DNA of 64,000 nucleotides from Pratylenchus scribneri. Its lineage: Eukaryota > Nematoda > Chromadorea > Rhabditida > Pratylenchidae. Location of the stretch: positions 124,001 to 188,000 of the forward strand of contig JAQSEB010000119.1 in assembly GCA_030063045.1 (NCBI GenBank), written 5' to 3'. The position numbers were made by a program, and so were the translations under genes. This document shows positions 45,601-57,534 of the stretch, piece after piece (position 1 is the stretch's first letter; every line of letters starts with the position of its first letter). A model generated the notes under the pieces. That model saw only the letters and a program-made list of their open reading frames with translations, did no database searches and had not been told where the DNA came from.

Positions 45601-48600
45601 AAAATGTCTAAAATCTGCAGTTTCTAAATTATTAAGATGACCGATATGATAGGTTTGGCAAAATTAAGAAATGTAAAAATCCATTCAAATTTTTCCAAAT
45701 TTTAAGGTCTAAAAATAATCATTTTTGACAAGAAATTTTTTGATACCTCTTCTATTTGAAATCTAAATTTTATTTTAACAATTAAATTATATTTGCCTAA
45801 ATAGAATGCGAGTTGGTACAATTCCACCGCTGAACATGAAATTTGGTCCAGTCGAAATGACATTAAGCCGTTAGCCCGTCCATTGTGCGGATTCGATGGG
45901 ACCGGATGCCGTTTAGATTTCATTCAAGAATATCGAGGCTTTATCATTCTTGCCGGATGCTTAGTCCTCCTCATTTTGGCTGGCATTGTTTTTGGAATTT
46001 ATTATTTAATAAAGTTTGTTTAAATTTAAAAATTTTATAATTTTAAAAATATTCGAAATAATAGCCTCAAAAAAATATAATTATTTTTCCATAATATCAA
46101 AACAGAATGAAAACCGAAGAAATGGAGCGGCAAAATCGACTCTGGCAAATTCCGCATTCCACTTTGACAAAATTCACGAACAAAGCCAGTAGTAAATCGA
46201 TGGAAAGTGCGCGTTCCCTTCAATCCGGCAACACCACCTCTTCGAAATTTACACGCGATTCAGTGGGATTGGGTGCCCAAAAATTCAATGGAGCCGTTTA
46301 CGTGATGAACACGGCGGCCAGTGGCGCCGGGACAGGCGGAAGTGTGGAACGAGTCATTGGCGTGTTACATGCCGGTAAAAGGGGAAAATTGCATTTTTAT
46401 TGAAGAATTCGAATAAAAAATATTCCAAATTTTGCAATAAATTTTTTATTAACATTCAAAAAATCAAAAAATTATATTTATATTGCAGTGAATTTGCGCC
46501 TAAGCCCGCAGGATATGGCAGATTTGAGAGGGGTAATTTATTATTTAAATATATTAAATTTATTTCCCAATTATTAAAATGGAAAGATGCGTTTGTTGGA
46601 CGGTGATAATATCAATCGTTTCATTGGCCTTTCAATTGATGGGCCCGAACTGCTTTCCCTTTGGCGTTATTGTTCACGTGGACCACTTTCTGTGCAAATT
46701 TATTTTTTAATTAAAAATTATTATTTTTTGATTAAAAATTATTTTTTAAATTTTTATAAAATTTTATTGAATTTAATTTCCCCCATGAAGGAAGTCGTCA
46801 CTGGCTCTTCCCAATTGACCATGGATGGATTTTTCATTTATTCACTAGTTCGTGATGTTTGCGAGGTGAGCCAATTTTATAGTTGAATTTTCTTTAAAAT
46901 TATTTTTGTATATTTTAGGGCCTACGCTTTTTGCACGCTTCGCCCATTGGATGGCATGGGAATTTGCGTTCCACAAATTGTTTAATCGATGATCGATGGC
47001 AAGTGAAATTATCCGAATATGGACTCAATTTCTTTCGAGCACATGAAAAACGCGAGCCAAAGGGTCAAAATTTATTACCATTTTATAATAAAAATTTTTT
47101 AAAATTCCAGATTTGGTGTGGACTGCCCCAGAATTGATTCGTGAAAATAATACATTGGGAAATAAGGCTGGCGATGTGTTCAGTTTTGCGATTGTTTGTG
47201 CCGAAATCATCAACATGAAACCAATATGGGAACAAGGGGACACAAAAGGCAATGTTGAAGGTTAATTTTTGGTCCCAAAAATAATGATTATAATTTGTTT
47301 TCCATGCACAGAAATTGTTTATATGCTTCGAAAGGGAGGCCGTACACCATTTCGCCCAAAATTGGAACCAAGCAGCCAAGATTTGTCACCAGCCCTTTTA
47401 CATTTGGTCAAGGATTGTTGGAGCGAAAATCCATCGGATCGGTAATAAATTATTACAAATATATTTGGCAAATAGAAATCATAAAATTTTAAATATTTTT
47501 AAAATAACAATTTTTTTCATAATTTATTTTTAAATGAATATTAACATAGAATTTCGCAAATTTACTAATATATATGTATTCTTAATTGAATGAATTGAGA
47601 GGGAATTAGTAGATCTATCGAATATTTGGTACTTATCGATTCTCATGTCAGGGTAGATGAACATTCCCAAGGTCACGAAATATTTTCCCTAAATAAATCA
47701 GTACAGTAAGGTTGTCTCATCATCAAATTAAGGCCCTAAGAATAGGTTTACACTCTACAATTGATAAAAAATTCTTATTTGTTAGATATTTATTTGTAAA
47801 TGGGAAAAATTCGATTTGTTCTTTAAACCCCATTTCGTTTATTAGACCAAAAATGGAAACAGTGCGCACTCTTTTGCAATCAATGAACACTGGGCGAAGC
47901 ACAAATCTAATGGACCATGTATTCAACATGCTTGAACAATATGCCGGTTCATTGGAGGAAGAGGTGGAGGAAAGAACCAAAGAATTGGTGGAGGAGAAGA
48001 AAAAGTCGGACATTTTACTGTATCGAATGCTGCCTAAACAGGTAATCCTTTTTTAATTTAATTTCCCATGAATTTGCATAGGTGGCCGATAAATTAAAAT
48101 TGGGTCAATCCGTTGAGCCCGAATCTTTTGAATGTGTCACCGTATTCTTCTCCGATGTGGTCTCATTCACCACTTTGGCCAGTCGATGTTCACCTCTTCA
48201 AGTAGGCAAAAAGGGAAATTGAATTTTTAATTATTTAATATTTAAAAATATTTATTGTAAACATAAACAGCCGAAAATTTTTTGTTTCAAAAAATGTCAA
48301 TTAAAAAATATTTTTGGTAAAATTGCCGAGCCAAATTATGATATTTCTATTTAAGATATATTTTTGAATTTTTTGTCTTATATTTCAATAACCAAATCTG
48401 ATTTGACATTTAAAAGTTTCCTCGCTTAGTTAATCTTTAATGGCAATTTGTTAAGCAATTTTTTAAATATTTATTATTAAATTTAATAAATGATCATATT
48501 TTTTAATTTCAAAAAATTTATTTCTTTAAAAAATTATTAGGTTGTCAATTTGCTGAATAATTTATATACTTTGCTCGATTCGATCATTGCCGAATTTGAC

Positions 48601-49586
48601 GTGTACAAAGTGGAAACAATCGGGGATGGATATTTGTGCGTCTCTGGGTTACCCCATCGAAATGGGAATGAACATGCCAAACACATTGCGGACATGTCAT
48701 TGGCGGTTGGTTGCATTCAAAATTGGAGAGATTAATAATTTTCCATTAATTTTGACAGTTTATGCGCAATTTGGTCCATTTCTCCATTCCCCATTTACCG
48801 AATGAACGCCTCCGAATGAGAATTGGCATTCATACGGGATCGACTGTGGCTGGTGTTGTTGGCCTTTCCATGCCACGTTATTGCCTTTTTGGTGACACGA
48901 TTAACACGGCATCCCGAATGGAAAGCAATTCAAAACGTAAAAATGAAACAATTTGTTTTGGTCTTGAAACTATTTAAACCCCAATAATTATGCGCCATTC
49001 TTTCTCTCTTTGATCTGGGTTGTTTTTTTCCCTACTCAACTGGAGTTTTGGAAATAAATTAACCATTTTTTAAAATAATCCAAATGAACAATAATAAATT
49101 TTTCAATATTTTTAGCAATGCGCATTCATATATCCTCTTCAACCAATCATTTCTTGGTCAATGTTTTGGGCGGTTATGTGACTCAGGCAAGAGGCGAAAT
49201 TATTGTGAAGGTGAGCAAAACACAATTTAGTTTTCAAATATTTAAAAAAAAATTAATTATTTATTATTATTAAACTCTATGATTTCGCTAATTTCAGAGG
49301 CCATAAAATTAAAATTTTTTTTATTAATTTCTTCTATTAATATTTTCCTTATAAAATCCTAATAAATATAGGAAACTGGGTAATTTGCTAGTATCGATGC
49401 CATAAAAATCATAAAATTAAATGATTTTATTTGATATTTTTTATTGTTCTAGTTTAAAAATATTTTTTTGAAAATTTGAACCTTTTTAAGGGCAAAGGGG
49501 TGCTTGAGACATTTTGGCTGCTCGGACTCGAAGGCGACCCTTCGGTTCGGGAATTTAGCGCCGATGGACAACGTCAAGAAAATTGA
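42640..49586 (+). CDS. Receptor-type guanylate cyclase (GCY family), 1092 aa, 25 exons
   Basis: All 25 exons keep frame from ATG 42640 to TGA 49584-49586. Such receptors make cGMP, mostly in sensory neurons. Domains in order: signal peptide (1-27); extracellular ligand-binding region of ANF-receptor type (about 30-478); a single membrane span (about 479-502, [20 protein letters not shown]); a kinase-homology domain (about 560-800) with [10 protein letters not shown] and KLSEYGL but no catalytic Asp in the HGN motif, so a pseudokinase; a coiled linker (810-875); and the cyclase domain (876-1060). Cyclase residues are intact: FFSDVVSF (Asp about 900), VETIGDG (Glu about 940, Asp about 944), PRYCLFGD (Cys about 1012) and NTASRMES (Asn 1019, Arg 1023). 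Glu and Cys are those that choose GTP over ATP. The intron at 45061-45106 has no AG acceptor. Sensory expression is inferred from the family. Confidence 0.93.
45061..45106 (+). other. Guanylate cyclase intron lacking an AG acceptor
   Basis: The exon before ends CAAAATAAAAAG|GTAATGG and the next coding block is clear from about 45107 ([15 protein letters not shown]). Between them there is no AG dinucleotide at all. The phase-compatible boundary reads TTTTTTAT|GCATCA, where TTTTTTAG would be expected. Reading through the intron meets a TAA. Either a non-canonical 3' splice site, a disabling allele, or a sequence error. Confidence 0.7.
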
Positions 49587-49731
49587 ATGGAATGAATGAA
49601 AATGAAAAGATAAAAAGAATGAATTTTTAATTTTGATAAATTCGGACATTTTTTAAACATATGTGAATATATATGGACTTGAAAGAAACGAATAAAAATG
49701 TGTGAATGGGGCGAAATTGGATATTAATAAT

Positions 49732-50396
49732 TAGAGCACGGATTTTTATTGATATCAATATTTTGTTTGCTATATTAAAATAGCTTCAAACCAACGTAAA
49801 ACATGTTTATATCAAAGTTTTTGATGATTTTCGTGGACTTTTTTGTCAATATTCATCAATATTTTGCCATTTTTTGACCGTCAATATTTATGTCAATATT
49901 TTGCCATTTTTTGATCATTTTGATCAATATTTTGAAGATTTTTGAAGATTTTCAATAAATTTTTTAGTTTTTTTGTAAAAAATTGAAAATTTTTTGATAA
50001 AATTTTGAAAATTTTTCAAAAAAATTTTTCAATATTTTTGAAAAAATTGTGAAAAAATTAATTTTAGAATTTTTGAACAAAAAAATTGATCAAAAAATAG
50101 ATTTTTGGCATTTTTAAAAATTTCATTGTATACTTATAGAAAATTTCATTTTTTTTGAAATAAATTTTAAAATTTTGAAAAAAAAATGTCAAAATGTTAA
50201 TAATTTGTGATTGAAAATATTTAAACAAATAATTTTACATTTTTTTGCTAAAATTTATCGTTTTTTAAAAAATTTTCTTCAATATTTCATCAATATTTTG
50301 CCTATTTTTTGCCATTTTCGTCAATATTTTGCGATTTTTAAATCAATATTTTCATCAATATTTTGGGATTTTTCGTCAATAAAAATCCGTGCTCTA
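49732..50396. mobile_element. Non-autonomous hAT-type MITE, 665 bp
   Basis: The ends are perfect 21-base inverted repeats beginning TAGAGCACGGATTTTTATTG. They are flanked by an exact 8-base direct repeat, TTAATAAT (49724-49731 and 50397-50404). The first bases, TAGAG, fit the (T/C)A(A/G)NG start of hAT termini, and 8-base target duplication is hAT-typical. The interior is built of degenerate TCAATATTTTG(CCA)TTTT and TTTTTGAAAATTTT repeats with no coding capacity. It sits between the convergent 3' ends of the guanylate cyclase and copy 5 of the secreted family. The perfect termini and target duplication indicate a fairly recent insertion. Confidence 0.88.
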
Positions 50397-50472
50397 TTAA
50401 TAATTAATATAATTCCCAAATATATTCCCAAAATTATAAAAAAAAAGCTATGATTGCTGTACTTTTTTTCCT

Positions 50473-51839
50473 TCAATTTCCCTCAAAAGGACTCCCATTG
50501 GCAATGCTTCTTTCGTGATAATAATATTCTTCCAGTTGCTGAATGAATTCTCTTTCCTTATGAGCCTCCATCACTTCTGGGCAAAATTTATCCGCTTTCA
50601 TTTGCTGTGTGTTCAAACAGCATTGTCTTTCCTTTAATTTTTTCTTACTTTTAAGCTTGGCTAAACGTGCTTCATGCCACAGTTTTTTCTCCTTTTTAAA
50701 TATATGTATTATGGAAATAATAATTTTTTTACGTTAAAATATTTGGACATAAACAAAATTGCTTATCCATTTTAAAATTTTTTAAACTTCTCAATTCACT
50801 TTTATGTATTCTCTATCATTTGCCCACTTACCATTGTACAAAACAATAGGTTTCTCTTCCTCGTTAAATAATCCTTTATTATTTCCGCATAAATGGCCTC
50901 CATTTTTGCGTTTTTTGCTTTTAGTTTCTCTAGAAAGGTTATTTCTTTTTGCAATTCCTTTATTTTATTTTTAATTTCCTCATATTCCTCAATCTGTTTT
51001 TCAAACTCTTCATCATTGTGCAGCACACTTTCTGCTGAAGATAAATCAACATAAATATGTCATTACTCATTACACATTTATTAGTTCATTTATATTAATT
51101 CAAGAAATTTTACTCATTAAGAAATATTTTAAGCTAGAAAATTAAATTTTATCAATTGTCTAATGCTTACAAAATTATTGATCCAAAAAATAAATTTAAT
51201 TTGTAGTTTGTTTTTTGATTTTCTTTGAATTTATTTAATTTTGAATATTAGTCAATGTTGGTTTACCTGTTTTAAAATTCTCATTGGAAATGGACGGGAT
51301 TTGCCAATTATCTCTCGGAAAGACCTCTGAATTCGATATCGGAACTTTTTGGGCATCAGAATTTGTCGGAATAGTATTTAGGGCCTCAATATATGATGCC
51401 AGAAGTTTTAAGGCGTGAGAATTTATTGGTCCTAAAAATAAATTTTTTTTTTCATCATTTTTTGATTTTCATTGTAAATGTGAATAAATACAGTGTTATT
51501 GGTATAACCTTTTTTGAGAGTAGAAATGATTTGCCAATTATTTTTCAAAAATTTGAAGCCTTCTTCAGCATTTATTGTCTGAATTTTGTACGCCTCAGAA
51601 TTAAATCTTGGAAATTTGTAGGCCTCAGAATTTAATGCGGGAAACTTGTAGGCCTCATTTTCAGAATTTAATTTCGGAGCTTTGTTGCAATCAGAATTTG
51701 TCGGAGTATTTAAGCCACCATTAAAATACGATGCCAAAAGTTTAAAGACTTGAGAATTACTTAGCGAATTTCGTGGGGCCCCAGAAGCTGATGATAACAA
51801 CATCAAAAGGAGAAAAATTAACAACTTTGGAAGGGCCAT
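50473..51839 (-). CDS. Secreted coiled-coil family protein, copy 5 (305 aa), with a duplicated exon
   Basis: Exons 51839-51509, 51431-51267, 51034-50832 and 50691-50473 join in frame. Exon 1 has a signal peptide (MALPKLLIFLLLMLLSSASG), then FKLLASYFNGGLNTPTNSD and three E-A-Y-K-F-P-x-(L/F)-N-S repeats. Exon 2 is a divergent duplicate of exon 1's core (LKLLASYIEALNTIPTNSD, with NWQIPS against NWQIIS). Exon 3 is the coiled coil (EEFEKQIEEYEEIKNKIKEL). Exon 4 has E-K-K-L-W-H-E-A-R-L-A-K-L ... A-D-K-F-C-P-E-V-M-E-A-H and ends I-A-N-G-S-P-F. It lies 16 kb from the main array but on the same strand, and its flanks match those of the array. Function unknown. Confidence 0.8.
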
Positions 51840-52985
51840 TGAATATTTTAAATTGTATTTATTTTTTATAAAATAAATGAGAGTAGGATTTCGTAAATTG
51901 GATATAAATTTTCTAATTTAATGGCGGTCACCATCACCATCCTTCATTTCGTCAGGCAAGCAATTTTCTCTAACATTCTATGACATTATTGCTGGCAAAC
52001 AACTTCAGTTTCAATGATCAACGATTAAACAGGGGGGGGGGGGGGGGGGAGGTTTGTGAATGCCCATATCAGTTAGAAGCTTCCCATTGAGGCAGATGCA
52101 AACAAAGAAGGAGGGAATTTTTGTTGGAAATTCAGCTGAATGGGCACGGGGAGGTGGGCTGAAACTGAAATCCATCGTAAATTGAAGTCAGAATTTGAAA
52201 AGGGAATTGTAGGATTTATTTGATGAGATGATTTATATTCTCATTTAGGCAATTTTGCGTTGCCATTTGAGTGAGAGATGGCAAATTAAAGTAATTCAAA
52301 GAAATTTGAGAAAATGAGAAAGTGTAATACTGATTTGTAGAAGCAATAGGGTGATTGTAGGGCCAATAGGGTGAGATGAAGCTCATTTAAACCTAATTAA
52401 CATAAAAGAATGGCGGAGATTTGATTGAATTGCACATTGATTTTTTTGACTATTCAGATTTTGAAATGCGCATGCGTTGGGAAGAGAGGAAAACATAGAA
52501 AGCATATGAGAAAATGAGGACAAAACATATGAATTTCCGTTTTAGATTCCGCATTTCCAGAATCCGCCGGACTCCGCACCCAACATTTTTCGATTTAATT
52601 TGTGATAAACCCAATTTCATTATTTTTTATTTTCTGGCATAGAAAGATAAAAATGTAATTAAAAATTCATTTTTTACCACGTATTTCTTATTTACGTGTA
52701 AAACCAGTTAGACTTGATCAATCAAACCTCTTTGACAGCCTCTTCTCCTAATCAACAATTTTTTCACTACCATTCATTCAGCAAATGTCAACAAGTTAAA
52801 TTTTTGTCATTTTAAATAAGAATGTGAATTTAGGCATTTGGAAGGAAATGAAAATACATAATTGTGGGAATGGGCCGAAATCCAATTTAAAATATAGTAG
52901 AGAATTTAAGTTTAATTATTATTTTTATACTTCATTCAAAGTCATATTTTAGTGTTTATAAATTTTATTTTTGCTTTATTCCTTT
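51840..52985. repeat. Upstream duplicated flank of copy 5, with a G18 tract
   Basis: CTAATTTAATGGCGGTC (about 51913), AATTTTCTCTAACATTCT (about 51963) and TTGCTGGCAAAC (about 51989) repeat the landmarks of the other copies, as does ATGCGCATGCGTTGGGAAG (about 52467). 52640-52800 matches the distal border seen at 24300 and 34860. An uninterrupted run of 18 G lies at 52032-52049. No gene found. Confidence 0.65.
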
Positions 52986-54680
52986 TCATTTATTATTTGT
53001 TTTTCCATCACTTTCCATTTTGGCCATATTTCTTTTGCCCCGTTTAATTGCGGCCGCTTTCCTCTCTTCCCATTCTTGTCGATCCAATTCAACCGAATGC
53101 AATGTTCGGGCCAAAAAATTTTTGTTTGTAGCCAAAGAACGAGGTTTTAACTTGCTGAAATGTAAAGAAAAATATTTTTTAACTACATAAATATAATTAT
53201 TTATATTTAATAAGGTCTGTCCCGTATGGTAAAATTTGTGTCAGAGAATTTTGCAATTTTGCAGCTCTTATCAAAAATGAAAACTTATATAATATTATAC
53301 AAAAGAGAGAAAATTAGGGCCAAGATCAAAGTTTTATGAGACAGAGAATGATAATTTTAAGATTTTGGCAAAGCTTTAGATGAGGATGGATATCTTGCTA
53401 TAAATTATGTTTTTGAAAAGGCCGCAAAATTCGTGCCTACAAATTTCGGTTAACAGGCCTCTCCTAGAGCCTAGACCCATCCTGAAAAAAAGTCTATTTT
53501 TGGTCAAAAACATTTTAGTCAAGAATTCATTCCCATGCCTTTAGGTCTGCGATAATTTATTTTTTCATCTTAATTTGAATTTATTAACATTTTGGCTAAA
53601 ATTAAACGGATGGATCATGGTTAGGATAAATTAAAGTATTAATCAACAATTATTTAAATTTGGACAAAAGATGAGATTTCATTTTTTTATATTATTTTAA
53701 TAATGAATGCGTTAAACCTTCTTCGTGGTCCAAACATTTGTTGTGCCAATTGGGCTGAACGTTTCGCATCTTGGGTCAATGTGGCCATTTGTGGAAGTAC
53801 ATCAAATTCTTCTGTAGTGCTCATTTTTTCCTTTGTAATATTTTTCCGCTTTTTTGTCTTCTTTTTTTCTCCAATGAACAAAATTTCTTCTTCATCCTTT
53901 CTTTTGGTTTTCTTCGAAATTTTGCCACTTTTCAATCCAATTATGGAAATTTCTTCTTCCTCATTATTATTTTGTTTTTTAGAACTTGAGCCGCTGCTTG
54001 TTGATTCATAAGACTAAAATTATGGGCACTTATCGGTTATCTGCAAGCAAATTTTAAACACTACCAAAGTCAGGTCATGGTTTACTTAAATTGGCCAATA
54101 AAGTTTTCTCATCATTATCCTAGGATCCAAATCCAAATAATATCATCTTAATAAGCCTTCGGAGTAGATTAGAGCTAACCTATGATTGATATAGGAGTAC
54201 TTTATTAGAATATTCAAAATCTGCTGATGGATATTTGATAAAAGTACCAAACTATATTTGGTTTTAGTTTTAGCCGGGAATTTTCATGGAATTGGGGGAG
54301 GTGTAAATATAAATATGTGTCCAATGGAACTGATGAGGGCTATCTCAGAATTCGAAGATAAGAGTAAAAAAACAATCGTTTGATTTTGGATCTAAATTTG
54401 CAGACTGAATTCAAAATTTCTCGATTTTTCAATTGGAATTTGATCAATAGGAAATGCCTATGGCCATAAGAAAATCATATTTAGAATGAATATTTTATAT
54501 TAAATGTCTAGTAAAAACCTCAAATTTCTTGTGCATGTTTTTGATTGCCTTCATTCCTCGATGTTTATCATTATTATCATCAGCAGATGTGTTGCTTTTC
54601 CTTTTCCAAAACTCGGCTAATTGTGAATCCTGATTAAATTGTTTTCGATTTTTCCTAGCCAATGATTGATGACTTATCAT
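52986..54680 (-). CDS. Small lysine-rich, probably nuclear protein; resembles the short metazoan protein also called POLR1D isoform 2
   Basis: Exons 54680-54519, 54013-53718 and 53154-52986 give 208 residues in frame. There is no signal peptide or membrane span. The middle is Ser/Lys/Glu-rich with a clear nuclear-localisation type run (KKKTKKRKNITKEK). The C-terminal third carries D-A-K-R-S-A-Q-L-A-Q-Q-M-F-G-P followed by L-A-T-N-K-N-F-L-A-R-T-L. This order (AKR..., M-x-G-P, then L-x-x-T-N-K-x-F-L-x-x-T-(I/L)) is what I recall from the small conserved protein encoded as the alternative product of the POLR1D locus. The match is by motif and memory only, so family membership is tentative and no function is claimed. 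The ATG at 54680 is the first in frame. Confidence 0.7.
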
Positions 54681-55556
54681 CTTTTAATGTAAATTATCTG
54701 ATAAAACAAAAATGTTTTCTAAAATTGCTAAATTAATTTTGGAAGTTCCAAACTAAGCATAGTAAATTTGGTCGTCACTTTAGTCAAAATTGGTTGAATG
54801 ATGAAAAGAGGAAATAAAGTAAAGTACACACTGATGGGTGATCAGCTACTATCAGTGTCTCAAATCCCATATAATCTCAATTGTTAATTAATTTATGTAA
54901 AGAAAAATGTGGATATTTTGCCCAGTATATGTTTGGCATTTTTTAAATTTTTTTTATTTTACCTAGCTCTATTCATCATTGGAGTGCCCCTATAAAATTC
55001 GTCGGTGGAAATGTCTCAAAAGAGAAAAATCTTAAAAAATGTCGCCAGCAAGGTAATTAATTAATACTGTTGATATTTTCCATTTTGTCGAATATGGAGT
55101 TTTCCAAAGATGGTGAAGCAGATTCTGTTATCCATTTGTTTGATATTCTCAAAAATTGTCCTAATTTTAATTACATAAGGAAATATCTCGTTTCTCGTCT
55201 AATGATAATGATAACTTATTCCATTATTTTTCCAAAGTGCATTAATTGACCTTTTCCGTATTTAATTAAATTTATGATGTTTAAAAAAATTCAGCTGTCC
55301 GTCTACTATTGGAAAAACGTAATTTCTAAAGCAAAAAATATTCTGAATTGTAATTTAAAGCAAAAGCTCTTTCAGTGGTAATTTAATAAAATGTCGCAAA
55401 TGCACTATTTTATTAATTATAGTGAAGAATGAAAATAACAATTTAATTTCAAATAAATAAGAGAATTCCTTCATTTGATTTTTCTAAATCACATATTATT
55501 ATATACACTTTAATTATTTATACTTACTTACTTAACAGAATAGGTAATATATTGAA
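54681..55556. other. Intergenic between divergent genes
   Basis: AT-rich, no supported exon. It holds the upstream regions of the lysine-rich protein gene (minus) and of the chemoreceptor gene (plus). A CTTAACAG acceptor-like site at 55532-55539 lies about 17 bases before the chemoreceptor ATG and may be its trans-splice site. Confidence 0.4.
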
Positions 55557-56844
55557 ATGTTGAATGCAATTTTCCGAGCAAATTCTCTAATAATTCCCCC
55601 GTTTGGTTTTTTGTTGAATTTTACCCTCCTTTGGCTTATCCTCCATCGAACACCAAAAGAAATGTGGCTCCATAGTCGGGTGCTGCTCCAAACCTGCATT
55701 CTGGATTTTCTTTTTTTGATCGTATTGTTTATTACAATTCCGGTGAGATTTTAATAAAAAAATACAGATTAAAAATATTTTTAAAAAAAACTAAAATTTA
55801 ATTCTAAAAAATATAAATTTTTCTATACATCATTAATCAATATAGTATGGAACATTCCTTGACGAAAATAATGCTTTATTCATATTCAATGGATACTTAA
55901 TTCAATTTGGTTTATTTCGTCCATTTTTCAATGATCCAAAGTGTTTATGGCTTTTGTTTATAATATGGAATTTTTTCTATGTTTTAGAAGTACTTTCCCT
56001 TGCGGTTCAATTTCTTTATCGTTTTTTGGTCTTAAATCGGTATAAATTATTATTATTATTTTATATTTTTTATTTAATAAATATTTTAAAGAAATATGCA
56101 AATTACCATATATCGATATTTGCTCTTCTTAACTGTACCATTAATTTGTTCATTCTCTATAAATTACATTGGTTATTTTATCAATATAAATATGGTGAAT
56201 AATTCCACCAAGTTTTTGAATTCCTCTATTGATTTAAATTTAAATGAGAATGTTACATTTATAGCCACTTCTTTGAATGTACGGATAAATTGTAAATTTT
56301 ATAAATATATTTTTTTTTTAAATTCAGATACCTGCAAATAAAATTTTAATGTTATTACATTTATTATTGTATTTAATATCCTATTTTATTATTATTTTTT
56401 GCGGTCGACAAATGGTCAAATATGTGGCCACTCATGCAATGAATGAACGGCTGAAGGAATTGAATAAACAATTGACAAAAAGTTTAATCATTTGTGTAAG
56501 ATAGATTATAATGGAAAAAATATTGACATTCTTATTTTTGAATTTTATTAAAAATATTTTAAGTTTAAAAATATTTCTAAATTATTATATTCCAATTATT
56601 TTAAAATATAATTTATTTGAATTAATTTCAGGCCAGTTATCCGCTTATTTCCGAAGCTTTTATTGCCCTCTTTTTCATTAATTTGGTTTTTGTATCATCA
56701 TTGGTGAATGAAGGATTTATTGTTTATACAATAATCAATTGGTTACCAATTTTGAACCCTTTGGCCAGTCTTTGGACATTTCGACCATATCGAGAAGCAT
56801 TGATGGCACCGTTTAAAAAAGGAACAATTAATATTATGCCATAA
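55557..56844 (+). CDS. Nematode chemoreceptor-type 7TM GPCR (Str/Srd/Srj superfamily), 315 aa
   Basis: Exons 55557-55742, 55846-56039, 56092-56278, 56328-56495 and 56632-56844 join in frame. The protein is almost entirely hydrophobic helices: FGFLLNFTLLWLILH near the start, then CILDFLFLIVLFI, LFIIWNFFYVLEVLSLAVQ, a YRFLVLNR motif after helix 3 (the DRY-equivalent Y-R-(F/Y)-L of the Str group), FIIIFCGRQMV, then L-N-K-Q-L-T-K-S-L-I-I-C before helix 6 and a final helix with LNPLASLWTFRPYREA. The L-N-K-Q-L-T-K-(S/T)-L segment is characteristic of these receptors. They sit in cilia of chemosensory neurons and bind odorants or pheromones. No ligand can be inferred. The length is normal for the family and no frame breaks are seen. 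Confidence 0.88.
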
Positions 56845-57534
56845 CAATCGGAGAATGCAAAAAAATTTAAATAATTAAATTCCCAATTTTGATTAAATCG
56901 AAAAAAGCATTCTATTATTACTATAAAATTGATGAATTAATTAATCTAACTGGATATTTCCTTTTTTTATTGTATTCATATCATTTATTTCTAACATTTT
57001 CATGATTTTAAGACCAAATTTTTTCCCCAATTTATTTTGGTTAATTCCAATTATATTTTTGTTCTACTTTCTCTATATATAAAATCTTTTTATTTGTCAA
57101 AAAAGAAATATTCTCTTCTACTGATAAAATTCTTGAAGATAAAACCATCGAGGAATAGCCAGCAGGAATGGACAAAATGAATGATGAATCATATGATTTC
57201 AATTCGTTAGGAATCTGCGTTATCAAATTTTGGATGGTTAATTAACGAGAATAGGCGAACATCGATAACGACCTAAATAAATTTATATTGCTCAAAATAA
57301 AAAAAATATTCCCTCAAAAAGCAGACAAATTGGTGGAATAAAACACGAAAATATTAAACAGATTTGAGTTTTATCAATTGAATTTTATTTTTTGAGTTGA
57401 GATTGAGAGTCCAAAATATTATAGACAAATAAAATCAACACAACAAAGTCCATTTAAATCCTAAAAAAATTAAATATTCATAATTTTTAATATCAATTTT
57501 CTCCTATATTATATTATGAGAGAATTTCAGAAAA
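56845..57534. other. Intergenic
   Basis: AT-rich; an open frame at 57041-57226 (minus) has no splice context or motif. GAATTTCAG ends at 57530, four bases before the next ATG, and is a probable trans-splice acceptor. Confidence 0.4.

Noticed and set aside
50211..50453. Plus-strand frame rich in Phe and Ile
   Set aside because: It lies inside the MITE's internal repeats.
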